From Acidobacteriota bacterium (lineage in GTDB: Bacteria > Acidobacteriota > Terriglobia > Terriglobales > Acidobacteriaceae): a stretch of DNA of 64,000 nucleotides. Both the position numbers and the translations under genes were made by a program. This document shows positions 53,227 through 63,800 of the stretch, piece by piece (position 1 is the stretch's first letter; each line of letters opens with the position of its first letter). The stretch covers positions 1,674,001 to 1,738,000 of the forward strand of contig JACPYL010000010.1 in the NCBI GenBank assembly GCA_016196065.1. The letters run 5' to 3'. The notes beneath the pieces were generated by a model, which saw nothing but the letters and a program-made list of their open reading frames with translations, did not search any database and was not told the origin of the DNA.

Positions 53227-55626
53227 ATGAAGGAAACAGTTTCCAGGAAGTTCCGTTCTTTGAGTGCAGCATTGCTCCTGGTCATCGCGACCATGACGCT
53301 GGCGCAGGTAGCCGCCGCACAGGATGACGATCAATATCAGGATGACCCGCCGGACCGGGTCGCGCGCCTCGGATATATGCAGGGCTCGATTTCAATCCAG
53401 CCTGCCGGTGAGTCGGAATGGGTGGGTGCAGTCTCGAATCGCCCCATTACGACCGGCGACAAGATCTGGGCCGACCAGGACTCACGTGCGGAATTGTCCC
53501 TGGGATCGGCGATCATTCGCCTCGCCCCGAACACGGGTTTCTCGTTTCTGAACCTGGACGATCGCACGTCGCAAATTCAACTCACGGCGGGTTCCATCGA
53601 CATTCGCGTCCGCCAGTTGAATCGCGACGAGATCTTCGAAATTGACACGCCGAACCAGGCATTTTCGATCTACCGGCCTGGCCATTACCGCGTTGACGCC
53701 AGCGATGACGGCTCCTATACCGTGATCAGCGTGCGGGATGGCGAAGGCGAATCAACCGGCAATGGCCGGTCCTACACGGTGCATGCGGGCCAGCGGGCCA
53801 CTTTCAGCGGAACCGACTCGCTAAACGCCGACGTGGAAGACATCGGCGCTTACGATGACTTCGACGATTGGGCGCGTTCCCGCGACCGCCGCTACGACGA
53901 CTCGCGCTCTGCTCGCTACGTATCTCCTGAAGTTGTGGGCTATGAAGATCTCGACGACTACGGCGACTGGCGTGATGATTCCAACTACGGGCACGTATGG
54001 TATCCGAGTCGTGTCGATGCCGGCTGGGCTCCCTATCAGACTGGACATTGGGATTGGATTTCGCCCTGGGGCTGGACGTGGGTCGATGACTCGCCCTGGG
54101 GATACGCTCCCTTTCACTATGGACGCTGGATCAATTTCGGCGGCCGTTGGGGCTGGATCGCTGGCCCGATTGCGGTGCGGCCTGTCTATGCTCCCGCGCT
54201 GGTGGTGTTTATCGGCGGCGGCGGTGGCGGCTGGGGATCGAATGTAGGCTGGTTCCCGCTTGGCCCGCGTGAAGTGTACGTGCCTTCCTATCGCGTAAGC
54301 CGCGGATACGTGAATCGCGTCAACGTCAGTAATACGAACGTTAACGTCACGAACATCACCAACGTTTACAACACGACCATCATCAACAAGACCACCAACA
54401 TCACGAACGTGACCTACGTGAACAGGAATATACGCGGAGCGGTGACCGCTGTTCCGCAACGAACGTTTGTGAGTGCTCAGCCGGTGGCGAGAGCGCAAGT
54501 AGCGGTGAATGCACGAGACCTCGCCTCGGCGTCGTTAACCTCCAGAGTCGCTGTTGCTCCAACACGAGAGAGTGTGATGGGCGGGCGAGCCACAACTGCC
54601 AATCGCGTAACCGCGCCTCCGGAACGGATCGCGAACCGTGCTGTAGTCGCCAAGGTGACTCCACCGCCACCTCCAGTATCTTTCGCAAGACAGCAGGCTG
54701 CCCTCGCGAAACAGCCGGGAGAGCCTTTAGCCAAACGCGAAGTACAAAACCTTCGTCCGGCAAACACGCCCGAAGCGCGGCCCATGGTTCGGATTGCGCC
54801 TCCCGGGAGACCGGCGACGCCCAATGTAGGCCGTGCTGGAAACCAGTCCAACCAACCCGGGACTCGCCCCCAGTTGGAGCGCCCAAATCAACAAACCGCA
54901 CCGGCTGCGAATCGCCCTGATGGAGCGCCTGCAGGACAAACGGGAGCCAATCCGAACAATCCGTCCGCAAACCGTCCGGGCAACGAGTCTCGCCCCAACG
55001 ACGCACGTCCTAACGACAAGCGTCCGGATAATCCTCGTCCCAACGACGAAAGGAATAATCGTCCGGGAAACAATCAACCGGCCGATCGCCGTCCTGATGC
55101 CAACGGTGCGCAGCCACCGGATCGTCCGCAAGGGGAGCGCCCGAACCAGCCGGCGAATCAGGGCAATCGCCCCGACGGTAAGCGGCCCGAAATTACTCGG
55201 CCCGAAGATTCCACGCCGCCCGTCCGCAATGATCGTCCATCCTCGGCGCGGCCGGATCGACGTCCGAACGCAAATCCGCCGAACGACCAGCGGGAAACGA
55301 GCCGCCCGCCTGCGGACGAGCCCAAACCGGCAAACGCGGACAGGCCCAACAATCGTCCTGAGCCTCCTGCGCGTAACGATCGTCCGTCAAATGATCGTCC
55401 ACCGGACGCACGCACCAATAATCGTCCGGACTCGAATCGAGATCAAACCGCTCCTCGGGAAGAACGGCCAAACGGTGGTGAGCAACGCCGTGCTGCTCCG
55501 CCAGAGAATCGACCTGATCGTCCGCCTCAATCGCGGCCGCCAACTTCCGAAGAGAAACGCCAGAAGCAAGAACAGGAAAAACGCGATCGGCAGAACAACA
55601 AGGAGGAGAAGCCGCCCAACCAGTAG
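53227..55626 (+). CDS. Large FecR/DUF6600-type envelope protein with Asn-Arg-Pro repeat tail
   Basis: 799 residues. Signal peptide to about residue 32; FecR-like domain at about 70-170 (ITTGDKIWADQDSRAELSLG, GSIDIRVRQLNRDEIFEIDTPNQ); a tryptophan/tyrosine/glycine-rich DUF6600-like region at about 240-350 (HWDWISPWGWTWVDD); an Asn/Thr/Val-rich strand region; and a low-complexity tail from about 560 built of RPND and NRPD-type units. GGAGG precedes the ATG. No sigma/anti-sigma partner is adjacent, so a FecR-like signalling role is doubtful; a surface or matrix role is more likely. Confidence 0.8.
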   Translation: MKETVSRKFRSLSAALLLVIATMTLAQVAAAQDDDQYQDDPPDRVARLGYMQGSISIQPAGESEWVGAVSNRPITTGDKIWADQDSRAELSLGSAIIRLAPNTGFSFLNLDDRTSQIQLTAGSIDIRVRQLNRDEIFEIDTPNQAFSIYRPGHYRVDASDDGSYTVISVRDGEGESTGNGRSYTVHAGQRATFSGTDSLNADVEDIGAYDDFDDWARSRDRRYDDSRSARYVSPEVVGYEDLDDYGDWRDDSNYGHVWYPSRVDAGWAPYQTGHWDWISPWGWTWVDDSPWGYAPFHYGRWINFGGRWGWIAGPIAVRPVYAPALVVFIGGGGGGWGSNVGWFPLGPREVYVPSYRVSRGYVNRVNVSNTNVNVTNITNVYNTTIINKTTNITNVTYVNRNIRGAVTAVPQRTFVSAQPVARAQVAVNARDLASASLTSRVAVAPTRESVMGGRATTANRVTAPPERIANRAVVAKVTPPPPPVSFARQQAALAKQPGEPLAKREVQNLRPANTPEARPMVRIAPPGRPATPNVGRAGNQSNQPGTRPQLERPNQQTAPAANRPDGAPAGQTGANPNNPSANRPGNESRPNDARPNDKRPDNPRPNDERNNRPGNNQPADRRPDANGAQPPDRPQGERPNQPANQGNRPDGKRPEITRPEDSTPPVRNDRPSSARPDRRPNANPPNDQRETSRPPADEPKPANADRPNNRPEPPARNDRPSNDRPPDARTNNRPDSNRDQTAPREERPNGGEQRRAAPPENRPDRPPQSRPPTSEEKRQKQEQEKRDRQNNKEEKPPNQ

Positions 55627-55734
55627 CTGTCTCCCGGCATAGACAATACGACGCTATGGGCGATTCACTGAGGCGCAACGAATCCTGTTGCGCCTCACTT
55701 TTGACCGCTACCGATACCTTCCCTGCCCCTCCTG

Positions 55735-55740
55735 TACAAT
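55735..55740 (+). promoter_or_regulatory. -10 box placed for a leaderless acyl-CoA ligase transcript
   Basis: TACAAT nine bases before ATG 55750, no Shine-Dalgarno. Confidence 0.4.
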
Positions 55741-55749
55741 CGTCCCCGC

Positions 55750-57321
55750 ATGCTGCGCACTCAACTGTTTGCGGATCCCACGGGCCGAACCGTTCACGAT
55801 ATTGTTCTCGAATCCTGCCGCCGCCATCCCGGCAAGACTGCACTGATCGATTCTTCCTGCGGCCGCAGCTTCACGTATGCCGAGTACGGAGAACATGTCG
55901 AAGCGTTAGCACGCGGACTGGTTGCCGCCGGATTAAAGCCCGGCGAGGTCGTGGCCATCTTTTTGCCGAACTCGTGGGAGTTCGCTATCAGCTACCATGC
56001 GGCGACGTTGGCGGGAGCGATCCCGACGTTGTTAAATCCTGCTTATCGAGAACGGGAGATTCGTTATCAACTCGAGAATTCGGGAGCGGCTTTCCTCGTC
56101 ACCGACGGCCCTCTGCTCGATGGCGTGAACCTCACGGGACTCCCCATGCTGCGCCGGGTATTTGCGATCCGCAATTCGACGAATGGGACAGAAGATTTCA
56201 GCAACCTGCTCAGGCCCGTAAGCGCCTCGCTGCCGCAACCGTTAGCTTCAGCACGGGAAACCCTCGCGGCGCTTCCCTACTCCAGCGGCACCACCGGACT
56301 GCCGAAGGGCGTCATGCTGTCGCACTCCAATCTGGTCTCGAACGTGTACCAACTGCTCGGGCCCAACGGAACACCGCTCGTTCCCGAAGATGTCATGCTG
56401 TGCTTTCTGCCGCTTTATCACATCTATGGGCTGACTGTCGCACTGACGACTGCCATGACGCTCGGGGCTCAACTTGTGCTCATGCCGCGCTTTGATGTGA
56501 AGAAGTTGTGCGCGCTGGCCTGTGAACATTCAGTCAGCATGATGCCCATGGTGCCGCCGGCGATCAATGCGTTGTGCCACGCTGCTGAAGCTGGCGCCTT
56601 CCCCAAGAATCACAAAGTCCGCTGGATAAAGTCGGGAGCGGCTCCTCTCGCGCCTGAACTTGCACGTCGCTTGACCGAACTCACTGGGATCCCCGTCAAC
56701 CAGGGCTACGGCATGACGGAAGCATCTCCTGTCACGCACGTTGGCTATATCGCGCCGCCAGCTATGTACCGTCCTGCAGCCATCGGTCAGCCGCTCGCAC
56801 TCACAGAATGTCGCGTGCTCGATCTCAACGACAACGAAGTTGCCCCTGGTGAGCCTGGCGAATTGGTGATGCGCGGCCCGCAGTTCATGATCGGCTACTG
56901 GAAAGAACCCCAGGCGACGGCTGCTGTCCTGCGCGACGGTTGGTACTATTCCGGCGACGTGGTACGAGCCGATTCGGACAATTTTTACTATGTCCTCGAT
57001 CGGCGTAAGGAGATGATCAAATACAAAGGCTTCCCGGTCGCTCCAGCCGAAGTAGAAGCGGTTTTACTCGAACATCCCGCCGTGCGCGATTGTGGAGTGG
57101 TGGCCAAGCCCGATGAAGAAGCTGGCGAAATTCCCTGCGCATTCGTCGTGATCCGGGACGGTTACTCCGCCGGGGATGCACTGGACAAGGAACTGCGCAA
57201 CTTTGTCGCAGATCGGCTTGCGCATCACAAGCAGCCGCGGGAAGTGCGTTTTGTCGATGCAGTCCCGCGAACGCCATCTGGGAAAATCCTTAGACGTGAA
57301 CTGCGTAGCACGTTTTCTTGA
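55750..57321 (+). CDS. AMP-dependent acyl/aryl-CoA ligase (4-coumarate-CoA ligase-like)
   Basis: 523 residues of the ANL superfamily. The AMP-binding loop is PYSSGTTGLPKGVM (about 176-189), then GYGMTEASPVTH, YSGDVVRAD, the hinge DRRKEMIKYKGFPV, and the catalytic lysine in PRTPSGKILRREL near the C-terminus. It activates a carboxylic acid to its acyl-CoA in the cytosol. The nearest named families are 4-coumarate and long-chain acyl-CoA ligases; the acid cannot be told. Confidence 0.9.
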   Translation: MLRTQLFADPTGRTVHDIVLESCRRHPGKTALIDSSCGRSFTYAEYGEHVEALARGLVAAGLKPGEVVAIFLPNSWEFAISYHAATLAGAIPTLLNPAYREREIRYQLENSGAAFLVTDGPLLDGVNLTGLPMLRRVFAIRNSTNGTEDFSNLLRPVSASLPQPLASARETLAALPYSSGTTGLPKGVMLSHSNLVSNVYQLLGPNGTPLVPEDVMLCFLPLYHIYGLTVALTTAMTLGAQLVLMPRFDVKKLCALACEHSVSMMPMVPPAINALCHAAEAGAFPKNHKVRWIKSGAAPLAPELARRLTELTGIPVNQGYGMTEASPVTHVGYIAPPAMYRPAAIGQPLALTECRVLDLNDNEVAPGEPGELVMRGPQFMIGYWKEPQATAAVLRDGWYYSGDVVRADSDNFYYVLDRRKEMIKYKGFPVAPAEVEAVLLEHPAVRDCGVVAKPDEEAGEIPCAFVVIRDGYSAGDALDKELRNFVADRLAHHKQPREVRFVDAVPRTPSGKILRRELRSTFS

Positions 57322-57392
57322 GGTAATGCTTTAGAAGATGTTCCAGTTGCTAAGCGCATAGTCCGATAGACCATCCCGCGTCGTTCTGGAGC

Positions 57393-57431
57393 AAGAAAAA
57401 ATGCCCACTCTCCCAGGGCGAGAGAGTGGGC
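57393..57431 (-). terminator. Rho-independent terminator of the PhoX-like gene
   Basis: On the reverse strand a 10-bp stem GCCCACTCTC / GAGAGTGGGC (57403-57412 with 57422-57431) is followed by a run of T (TTTTTTCTT). It lies 20 bases after the stop of the gene at 57451. Confidence 0.85.
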
Positions 57432-57450
57432 GACGAGTGCTCCTTCCGTA

Positions 57451-58980
57451 CTATTCTTCGCGCAGGATTTCGTAGACCGTGTTCTTCCCGTGCTGCTGGG
57501 TGAAGAAACCGCGTGCATCGACCAAGCTGTCAACGGTGCCCAGCATTTGGCTCGGATCCATGCTTCCATTCGAAACATGAGTTCCAGTGGGCTCGTTGTC
57601 ACCTCTGGTCTCCGAGACGCTGTCACGTCCCAGGGCAACGAAGCGGAGCGGTGGTTCCGACCCGTCGGTCGTGTAAGACCAGATCGAATCCAACCGGTTG
57701 AGCTGTGTATGCAGACCATCGCCACGGTCTTCGGCTGCGATCAGCGTGTGAGCGTCTGCGAAGGTCAGGTTGTCGAAGGACGACTGCTCCGCAGTTCCCA
57801 GCACGAAGATCCCGATCGTCCCGCTATTGCGATCTGTGCTGAGGTCAACCCGGAAGATCGAGCCCCAAGTTCCACGTTGCGCCAGAGCTGGAACCGCACC
57901 CGCCAGCGCGTTTGTGTCCCCGGTCGCATCGAAGAAGAACGTTTGGAAGCCGGAACCGGGCAGGAACTGGAAGTTTTCCGGACGTTTGAAAGGTGTGGCG
58001 TTTGCGGCCTTTGCTAAAGCGTTCGGGTTAAAGGCTGTGGTTCCGTCAACGGCGGTGTCATGCACCGTGACCCATTGTGCTATGTACGACGTACCGGGAG
58101 TGTGGAGGCGGAGCTGGTTGACCGAGAACACGTCGCCCGAGGGATCGTTCGCATGAAACACGACCGGAGCGCCGTCGATCAGCACTTGTAGCGCTTGCAG
58201 CTTGCCACCCGCATCGATGTTTGTGACATCGGTGGGAACAAACCGGTACACGAACGAGTTGGGCTGACGAGCGGCCTTGGGACTGTTTGGATCGTTCGGG
58301 TCGATGTTGACGCTTGTGCCGCCCAGATCCTCACACATGATCAGGTTTCCCTGATCGTCAGGGTGCATCCCTTCGAAGAACGCCGGGTTTCCGAAGATTC
58401 CGTCCAAGGTATGGACATTCGGTGGCCACGTAGCATTGGCTTCGATGATTGCTCCGCCGTCCTCCTGTGAGAAGAGCATCTTGTTCGCCAGCGGAAGATA
58501 GGCCGAGCCATCGATGGCATTGAAGCCAGTCAATCCATTCGTGCCTACCGGGCTCAGGAGCGTCACGCGATGCTTCTTATCCGTGATGTCCATGTTGATG
58601 CGGGTGATGAACGCCAGGTTCCCCGCGTTCTCATGTCCCTGAAACAGAAAGTGCCGTCCGTAGTCGTAGCCCGGGACAGGCCCGCCTGGATTCTGGTCGA
58701 ATACGAGATAGGCGTTCTCGTCAGGCTCAGTCAACGTGTTGTCCGTGAGAATCCCGAACTTGGTGATCGGCCCCGATGGATTCTCGATCACATTGGTGCC
58801 GGTGACAACTGCCTGGAGTTTGAAACCGCTGGCTATGGTCGTTGCCGGATGTCCAACATGCTTCTTGGCGAACTTGACGCCGGTTGTGATGGGTCCAATT
58901 CCGAGCTGGCCGAAAGCCAACGGCGCGGCCAAGGCTACCACGAGACCGAGCTTCAAAGACGAAGCTTGCAAAACGTTCAT
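57451..58980 (-). CDS. PhoX-like (DUF839) phosphatase-family protein
   Basis: 509 residues from ATG 58980, with AAGGAG upstream and a signal peptide (LKLGLVVALAAPLAFG). PhoX-like motifs include GYDYGRHFLFQGHEN, KRPENFQFLPG, DNLTFADAHTLIAAEDRGDG and NEPTGTHV. PhoX enzymes are exported Ca2+/Fe3+-dependent alkaline phosphatases, but several key arginine/cysteine positions cannot be checked by eye. No Pho-box was recognised upstream. Monocistronic, with a strong terminator. Confidence 0.7.
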   Translation of the reverse strand: MNVLQASSLKLGLVVALAAPLAFGQLGIGPITTGVKFAKKHVGHPATTIASGFKLQAVVTGTNVIENPSGPITKFGILTDNTLTEPDENAYLVFDQNPGGPVPGYDYGRHFLFQGHENAGNLAFITRINMDITDKKHRVTLLSPVGTNGLTGFNAIDGSAYLPLANKMLFSQEDGGAIIEANATWPPNVHTLDGIFGNPAFFEGMHPDDQGNLIMCEDLGGTSVNIDPNDPNSPKAARQPNSFVYRFVPTDVTNIDAGGKLQALQVLIDGAPVVFHANDPSGDVFSVNQLRLHTPGTSYIAQWVTVHDTAVDGTTAFNPNALAKAANATPFKRPENFQFLPGSGFQTFFFDATGDTNALAGAVPALAQRGTWGSIFRVDLSTDRNSGTIGIFVLGTAEQSSFDNLTFADAHTLIAAEDRGDGLHTQLNRLDSIWSYTTDGSEPPLRFVALGRDSVSETRGDNEPTGTHVSNGSMDPSQMLGTVDSLVDARGFFTQQHGKNTVYEILREE

Positions 58981-59195
58981 ACACAGACTCCTTTTGAAAT
59001 TCCTCATTGGGATTTGTTCTTCTTGCGCAATTGGGACTTCGGGCTAACGCTTCCGATGAAGGTAGCGGTTCAGAGTTTCACTGAGATTGCAGCCACGTGA
59101 ACGGTCGATGAAAAGTCGCCAATCAGGAGATAAGTTCAGTGGAAAGCGAGAACCGAGGCGCGTTTCCATGAGATGTTCTGCAAGCAATAACACGA

Positions 59196-59201
59196 TATAA
59201 T
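59196..59201 (+). promoter_or_regulatory. -10 box before the FtsX-like permease gene
   Basis: TATAAT twelve bases before ATG 59214; the leader would be about five bases or none. Confidence 0.4.
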
Positions 59202-59213
59202 TTGCAGTCCGCC

Positions 59214-60359
59214 ATGAACTTTTCCCGGTTTGTCACCCGGTCCGCGTTTCGCAATCGGCTGCGCAGCCTGCTTACTGTTGCTTCGATCGCCTTTTCTCTC
59301 CTTCTGCTGAGTGTCATGTTGACGCTTTGGCGCAGCTTCTACATTGACCCGGGAGCGCCGGACTCCGCTCTCCGGATCATGACGCGGCACAAGGTCTCGC
59401 TCGCAAATTTTCTACCCATCTATTATCGGGATAAAATCCGCGGAATTCCTGGCGTCGTCCATATTGTTCCCATGACATGGTTTGGCGGCCGGTATATCGA
59501 CGACAAGCCGGCAAATTTCTTTGCCCAATTCGCAACCGATCCAGAGGAGTATTTTGATGTCGCTGCCGATAAGGTGATGCCGCCCGAACAACTGGAAGCT
59601 TGGAAGAAGGATCGCGCCGGTTGTGTGGTCGACGTCGATCTAGCGAAGAAGCATAACTGGAAGATCGGCGACCGGATTACGCTGCAGGGAACGATCTTTC
59701 CTACGAACCTCGAGCTCACGCTGCGTGGCATCTACAAAATTGATCCACCGAGCAGCAATCTGTACTTCCATGCTAAGTATCTGGAAGAGTCCGTGTCCTG
59801 GTTCAAGAATTCTGCCGGCTTTTATTTCACGCGTGTGGACACCGCGAATCATATGCCGGACGCGGCGCGCTCCATCGATGCCATGTTCCACAGCGCTCCC
59901 TTGCCTACCAAGAGCGAGAGCGAACAGGCATTTCGCCTGGATTTCATCGCTACTCTGGGTAACGTGAAGGCCTTTATCCTGGGGATTTGCGGAGCGGTCA
60001 CGTTCACCATGCTGCTCGTTTGCGCAAACACCATGGCCATGTCAATCCGGGAACGCACGCGCGAAGTGGCTGTACTTCGTACGCTGGGTTTCACGCGCGA
60101 GCGGATCTTCAAATTACTGCTCAGCGAAGCGCTGGCAATTGCGTTGATCGGGGGTCTGATTGGAGTGATGTCCGCGACGCTGATCATCGGCCTTCTCTCC
60201 CGGCCCGGCATCGGCATGCCGGTGTCGATGCACATGACCAGCCTGACGGCGCTCGCGGTGATGCTGGTCGCAGCCTTCGTAGGATTGTCGAGCGCGATCG
60301 TCCCGTCTTACCGAGCGTCGCACCTGCACATCGTCGACGCTTTGCGGCACATCGGATAG
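59214..60359 (+). CDS. Lone FtsX/MacB-like ABC permease
   Basis: 381 residues from ATG 59214: an N-terminal membrane segment (about 19-41), a soluble domain (about 45-255), and the C-terminal FtsX domain with three segments (about 265-370) containing RERTREVAVLRTLGFTRERIF. No ATPase is adjacent, so it must borrow one. Related single permeases occur in lipoprotein or antimicrobial-peptide exporters. Cargo unknown. Confidence 0.82.
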   Translation: MNFSRFVTRSAFRNRLRSLLTVASIAFSLLLLSVMLTLWRSFYIDPGAPDSALRIMTRHKVSLANFLPIYYRDKIRGIPGVVHIVPMTWFGGRYIDDKPANFFAQFATDPEEYFDVAADKVMPPEQLEAWKKDRAGCVVDVDLAKKHNWKIGDRITLQGTIFPTNLELTLRGIYKIDPPSSNLYFHAKYLEESVSWFKNSAGFYFTRVDTANHMPDAARSIDAMFHSAPLPTKSESEQAFRLDFIATLGNVKAFILGICGAVTFTMLLVCANTMAMSIRERTREVAVLRTLGFTRERIFKLLLSEALAIALIGGLIGVMSATLIIGLLSRPGIGMPVSMHMTSLTALAVMLVAAFVGLSSAIVPSYRASHLHIVDALRHIG

Positions 60360-60392
60360 AATCTGCGGTCCGTTGTGCCGTTCCAAAATTCG

Positions 60393-60773
60393 CTATTTGC
60401 CGACCAGATACTTAAATTGGGCGTCCGATAGCGGTACGACGCTCAACCGACCTTGCCGCACGAGCGCAGAATCCGCAAAAAGCTTCTCGCCCTTAATCTC
60501 TGCGAGTGTCTTAGGCTGAGCAATCGGCTTGCCCACCTTGATTCGGATTTGCGGAAGTTTTGGGTCGCTGACCTCCACAGACTCGACCGTTGCTGTCCCA
60601 ACGGCACTTTTCTCGTCACCAGTGTGGTAGATCACGAGACGATCCCCCGCCTTCATCCCACGCAGGTTTTTCACCGCAACGGGATTGGTGACGCCATCCC
60701 AAATCGTGCTCTTCTCTTTCTCAAGATTCGCGAAAGAATATACAGTCGGCTCTGTCTTCAGTAGGTAGTCCAT
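60393..60773 (-). CDS. EVE-domain protein
   Basis: 126 residues of the PUA-like EVE (DUF55) fold: MDYLLKTEPTVYSF at the start, STIWDGVTNPVAVKNLRGMKAGDRLVIYHTGDEKSAVGTA, and GRLSVVPLSDAQF at the end. EVE domains bind modified bases in DNA or RNA. A TAGAAT box ends eight bases before the ATG with no Shine-Dalgarno. It is convergent with the permease gene and alone. Confidence 0.9.
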   Translation of the reverse strand: MDYLLKTEPTVYSFANLEKEKSTIWDGVTNPVAVKNLRGMKAGDRLVIYHTGDEKSAVGTATVESVEVSDPKLPQIRIKVGKPIAQPKTLAEIKGEKLFADSALVRQGRLSVVPLSDAQFKYLVGK

Positions 60774-60781
60774 GGCCCGCT

Positions 60782-60787
60782 ATTCTA
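60782..60787 (-). promoter_or_regulatory. -10 box placed for a leaderless EVE transcript
   Basis: TAGAAT on the reverse strand, eight bases before ATG 60773. Confidence 0.4.
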
Positions 60788-60820
60788 CGAAACCTCAGCA
60801 GTATTCGCAGCAGTCGCACA

Positions 60821-60854
60821 CAAAAAAAGAGGTGCCCGGAAAACCAGGCACCTC
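60821..60854 (-). terminator. Rho-independent terminator of the TonB receptor gene
   Basis: An 8-bp stem GAGGTGCC (60829-60836) with GGCACCTC (60847-60854), followed on the reverse strand by TTTTTTTG. It lies 21 bases after the receptor stop. Confidence 0.85.
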
Positions 60855-60875
60855 CAAACGAATGCTTCTTAAGCC

Positions 60876-63800
60876 CTAGAAAACGAACTTCGCGGCCATC
60901 TGAAGTTGCCGCGCACCGGTCGTACCGTCCGGACGCCCCAGTTGGCTCAGAATCTGCCCAAAGAACGCCGAACCGACCTGGTTGCCAACCAGTCCAGGAT
61001 CATCTCCGGGATTGTTGAAGTTCGCGTGATTGAGCAGGTTGTATGCCTCCAGCCGCAGTTCGATGCTGGTCTTCTCCCAGATCTTCATCTTCTTCGAGAC
61101 GCTCATATCCAGGTTCACGAACGACGGGCCGTGAAAGAAGTTGCGACCAATCGTTGGGAATGTGTCGAAAGCAGGACTGGTGAACGCCGCCCGGTTATTC
61201 GAGAAGAACACCTTGGTCCCAGGTGAGAATGTCCCGCCGCCCGCAAACGGGTCGCCGATGACATCCCCACGACTGACTCGGCCCACGCGCTGACTGTCGC
61301 GAGTTCCGATCACATCGAAGGGGTGCCCGGTTTGCATGGTCAGAATTCCGGTCATCTCAAATCCTTCCAGAACTCTTCCCATCACGCCCTGATTCCAATG
61401 GGTTCGGCCGGCTCCGAGCGGCAATTCCCAAACCGAATTGATAACTCCGACATGGCGAATGTCATGGTCGGAATTGCCACGATCCAGTGCCGGGAGGAGT
61501 GCATCACGCACGAAATTCACCTGCCCCGTTCCCGCGACAATCGGATCGTTCGCATCGTCAATGGAATGAGCCCAGGTGTACGAGCCTTGCATTTGGAATC
61601 CGCGCGTGAAGCGTTTGGTGATTTTTGTCTGTAATGCATTGTAGTTAGCATTGCCGTCGCTCTTATTCAACGCCGCTGAGAAGGTATTGCGACCGATCGC
61701 GTTATGGGCCACACCGTTAAACGGCAGAATCCCCTGGTCTGCTCCCGAGTACAAGCGTAGCGATGAGACCTGGCCTGGTACGCAGCCGAACTCGTTGTTG
61801 GGATCGCTGCAGAATGCCACGAGCGCCGCGACGCGCACCGGATCCGGTGGATTTGCGTCGAACACTCGGAACACATGGTGGCTGTTGTTGCCGACGTAGC
61901 TGACATCCAGGACCAGGCCTGCCGGCAAATTGCGCTGGATTCCGAAGAAGTAGCTGTTGGTGACTGGATTGCGGAAATGCGTGTCGAAGATGACCGGAGC
62001 GAGCAACGCGCCATCTGGGACTGACGCCGACGGGATCTGGTCTGGAGTCGCGAGCGGAAATCCTCCGGTGTCGAATGCGTTCCCGATCGTGTCGAGCACG
62101 AAGGTGCTGTAGTCCTGCTCGAATGGCGGATTGCCTCGGGCATTGCCAAACAAGTTGCCGAATATCCGATCATGGAAGATGCCGAAAGAAGCGCGAATCG
62201 CCGTCTTTCCATCCCGGAACGGATCCCAGGAAAAGCCAATTCGTGGTTCGACGTTCGAGTAATCGTCGTTGAACAACTGGTGACCAGTTCCCGGCCCTAC
62301 GGTAGAGAACACGACTGGGAACGTGCGCGGATCCGTCAGAAGATTCGAAAGGTTGTTGTGTACTTCGTAGGGGACGCCGTTGAACTGATAACGAACCCCG
62401 AAGTTAAAGGTGATATTCGGACGTACTTTCCAGCTGTCCTGGACGAACACACTGCCTTCTCGCTGCCGGAAATCCTTGTTGTCGCTTCCCTTTCGAACCC
62501 CGGATTTGTCGAAGAACTGAGCCTGCAGGTCCGAGACCACGAAACCGTAGTAAGCGGCAATCGCGTCGTTCAGAGCCGGGTCGGAAACGCCGATGCCGGC
62601 GGAATCAAATCCGCCTCCGGTGGCCGTTCCGATTCGAGTGTCAGGTTGTCGCCGGCTATTGAAGTTGTTGTCGCCGGATTCCTTAACGTTGCGGAAGTCA
62701 CCGCCAAACTTCAGCGTGTGAGCGCCCTTCACCCAGGTCAGAGTATTTCCGAAACTGATCGTGCCGGTCTTCCTCGCCTGTCCGTCAGACAACAGACCGC
62801 CGCAGCCGACACTGGTGAACGGATTGGTAGCGAAATCCGTACCGTTCCCGAATTGATCGACCGGGAACGCACTGTCTAGAACATTCAGTCCATCGCAGCC
62901 AAACCCCGCAAAGATGTGATTCCAGCCGAACGAGAAGTTGTTGATCAGACTTGGACGAAGGTTCGAGGTGAGCGTAGCCACTCCGCCGGTCGCGATCGCT
63001 TTGAGTGACGCTGCGCCAACGTTGTCCGGCAGCGCAGACGCGGCACCCGAGTTGGGATCCTTGAGATCGTTATAGCTGTATCGGAAGCTCAAGTATTCCG
63101 AATCGGTAAAGTGATGATCGAGCTTCCCCGTTGCCTGATAGCTCCTTTGATTCGAAGAGCTGGGAAAGAATGTAACACCGCTGAACCCGTCGCCGGTTTC
63201 AAACGCTGCCTGCGGATAGAGCGAAAAAATCTTCTGCATGGTCGGATCTGCAGGAATCGATGTCACTCCCGATCCGTTGAAGAGTTCGTAGTTTGCTGTG
63301 ATTGTCTGATTGTCTGCTGACCCTTGCCGCAAGTCGATCGTTCGGGAGATTGGATCCCCGTTGTCGTCAATACCATTAAAGGTGAAGAGCCCGTCCTTAA
63401 AGGCCTGCAAAGGTACTTGAGCAGCATTGGTGCGTGCAGTGGGAAACCGCTGGAACTCCTGGTTGAAAAAGAAGAACGTCTTGTTTTTCCAGATCGGACC
63501 GCCAATCGAATAGCCAAACTGGTTCCGGACGTACGGATCTCGTGGGCCATCCGCGGCGCGATTGAACCAATCGCGGGCACCGCCGATCTTGTCATAGCGG
63601 CCAAACCAGTACGCGCCGCCGTGAAATTGATTTGTGCCTGCCTTTGTGACCACGTCGATGATCGCGCCGGTGTCTCGTCCATACTCGGCGTTGAAGTTAT
63701 TCGTGATGACCCGGAATTCCTCAGTGGACTCCGGGTTGGCCGCCAGCGCACCGCCCGGGATGCCCGGAACGGAGGTGTCGTTGTTATCGACCCCATCCAA

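Noticed and set aside
54900-55600. Regularly recurring AATCGTCC-like motifs that might suggest a CRISPR or minisatellite
   Set aside because: The frame stays open and encodes RPND/NRPD units without constant spacers; it is a protein repeat.
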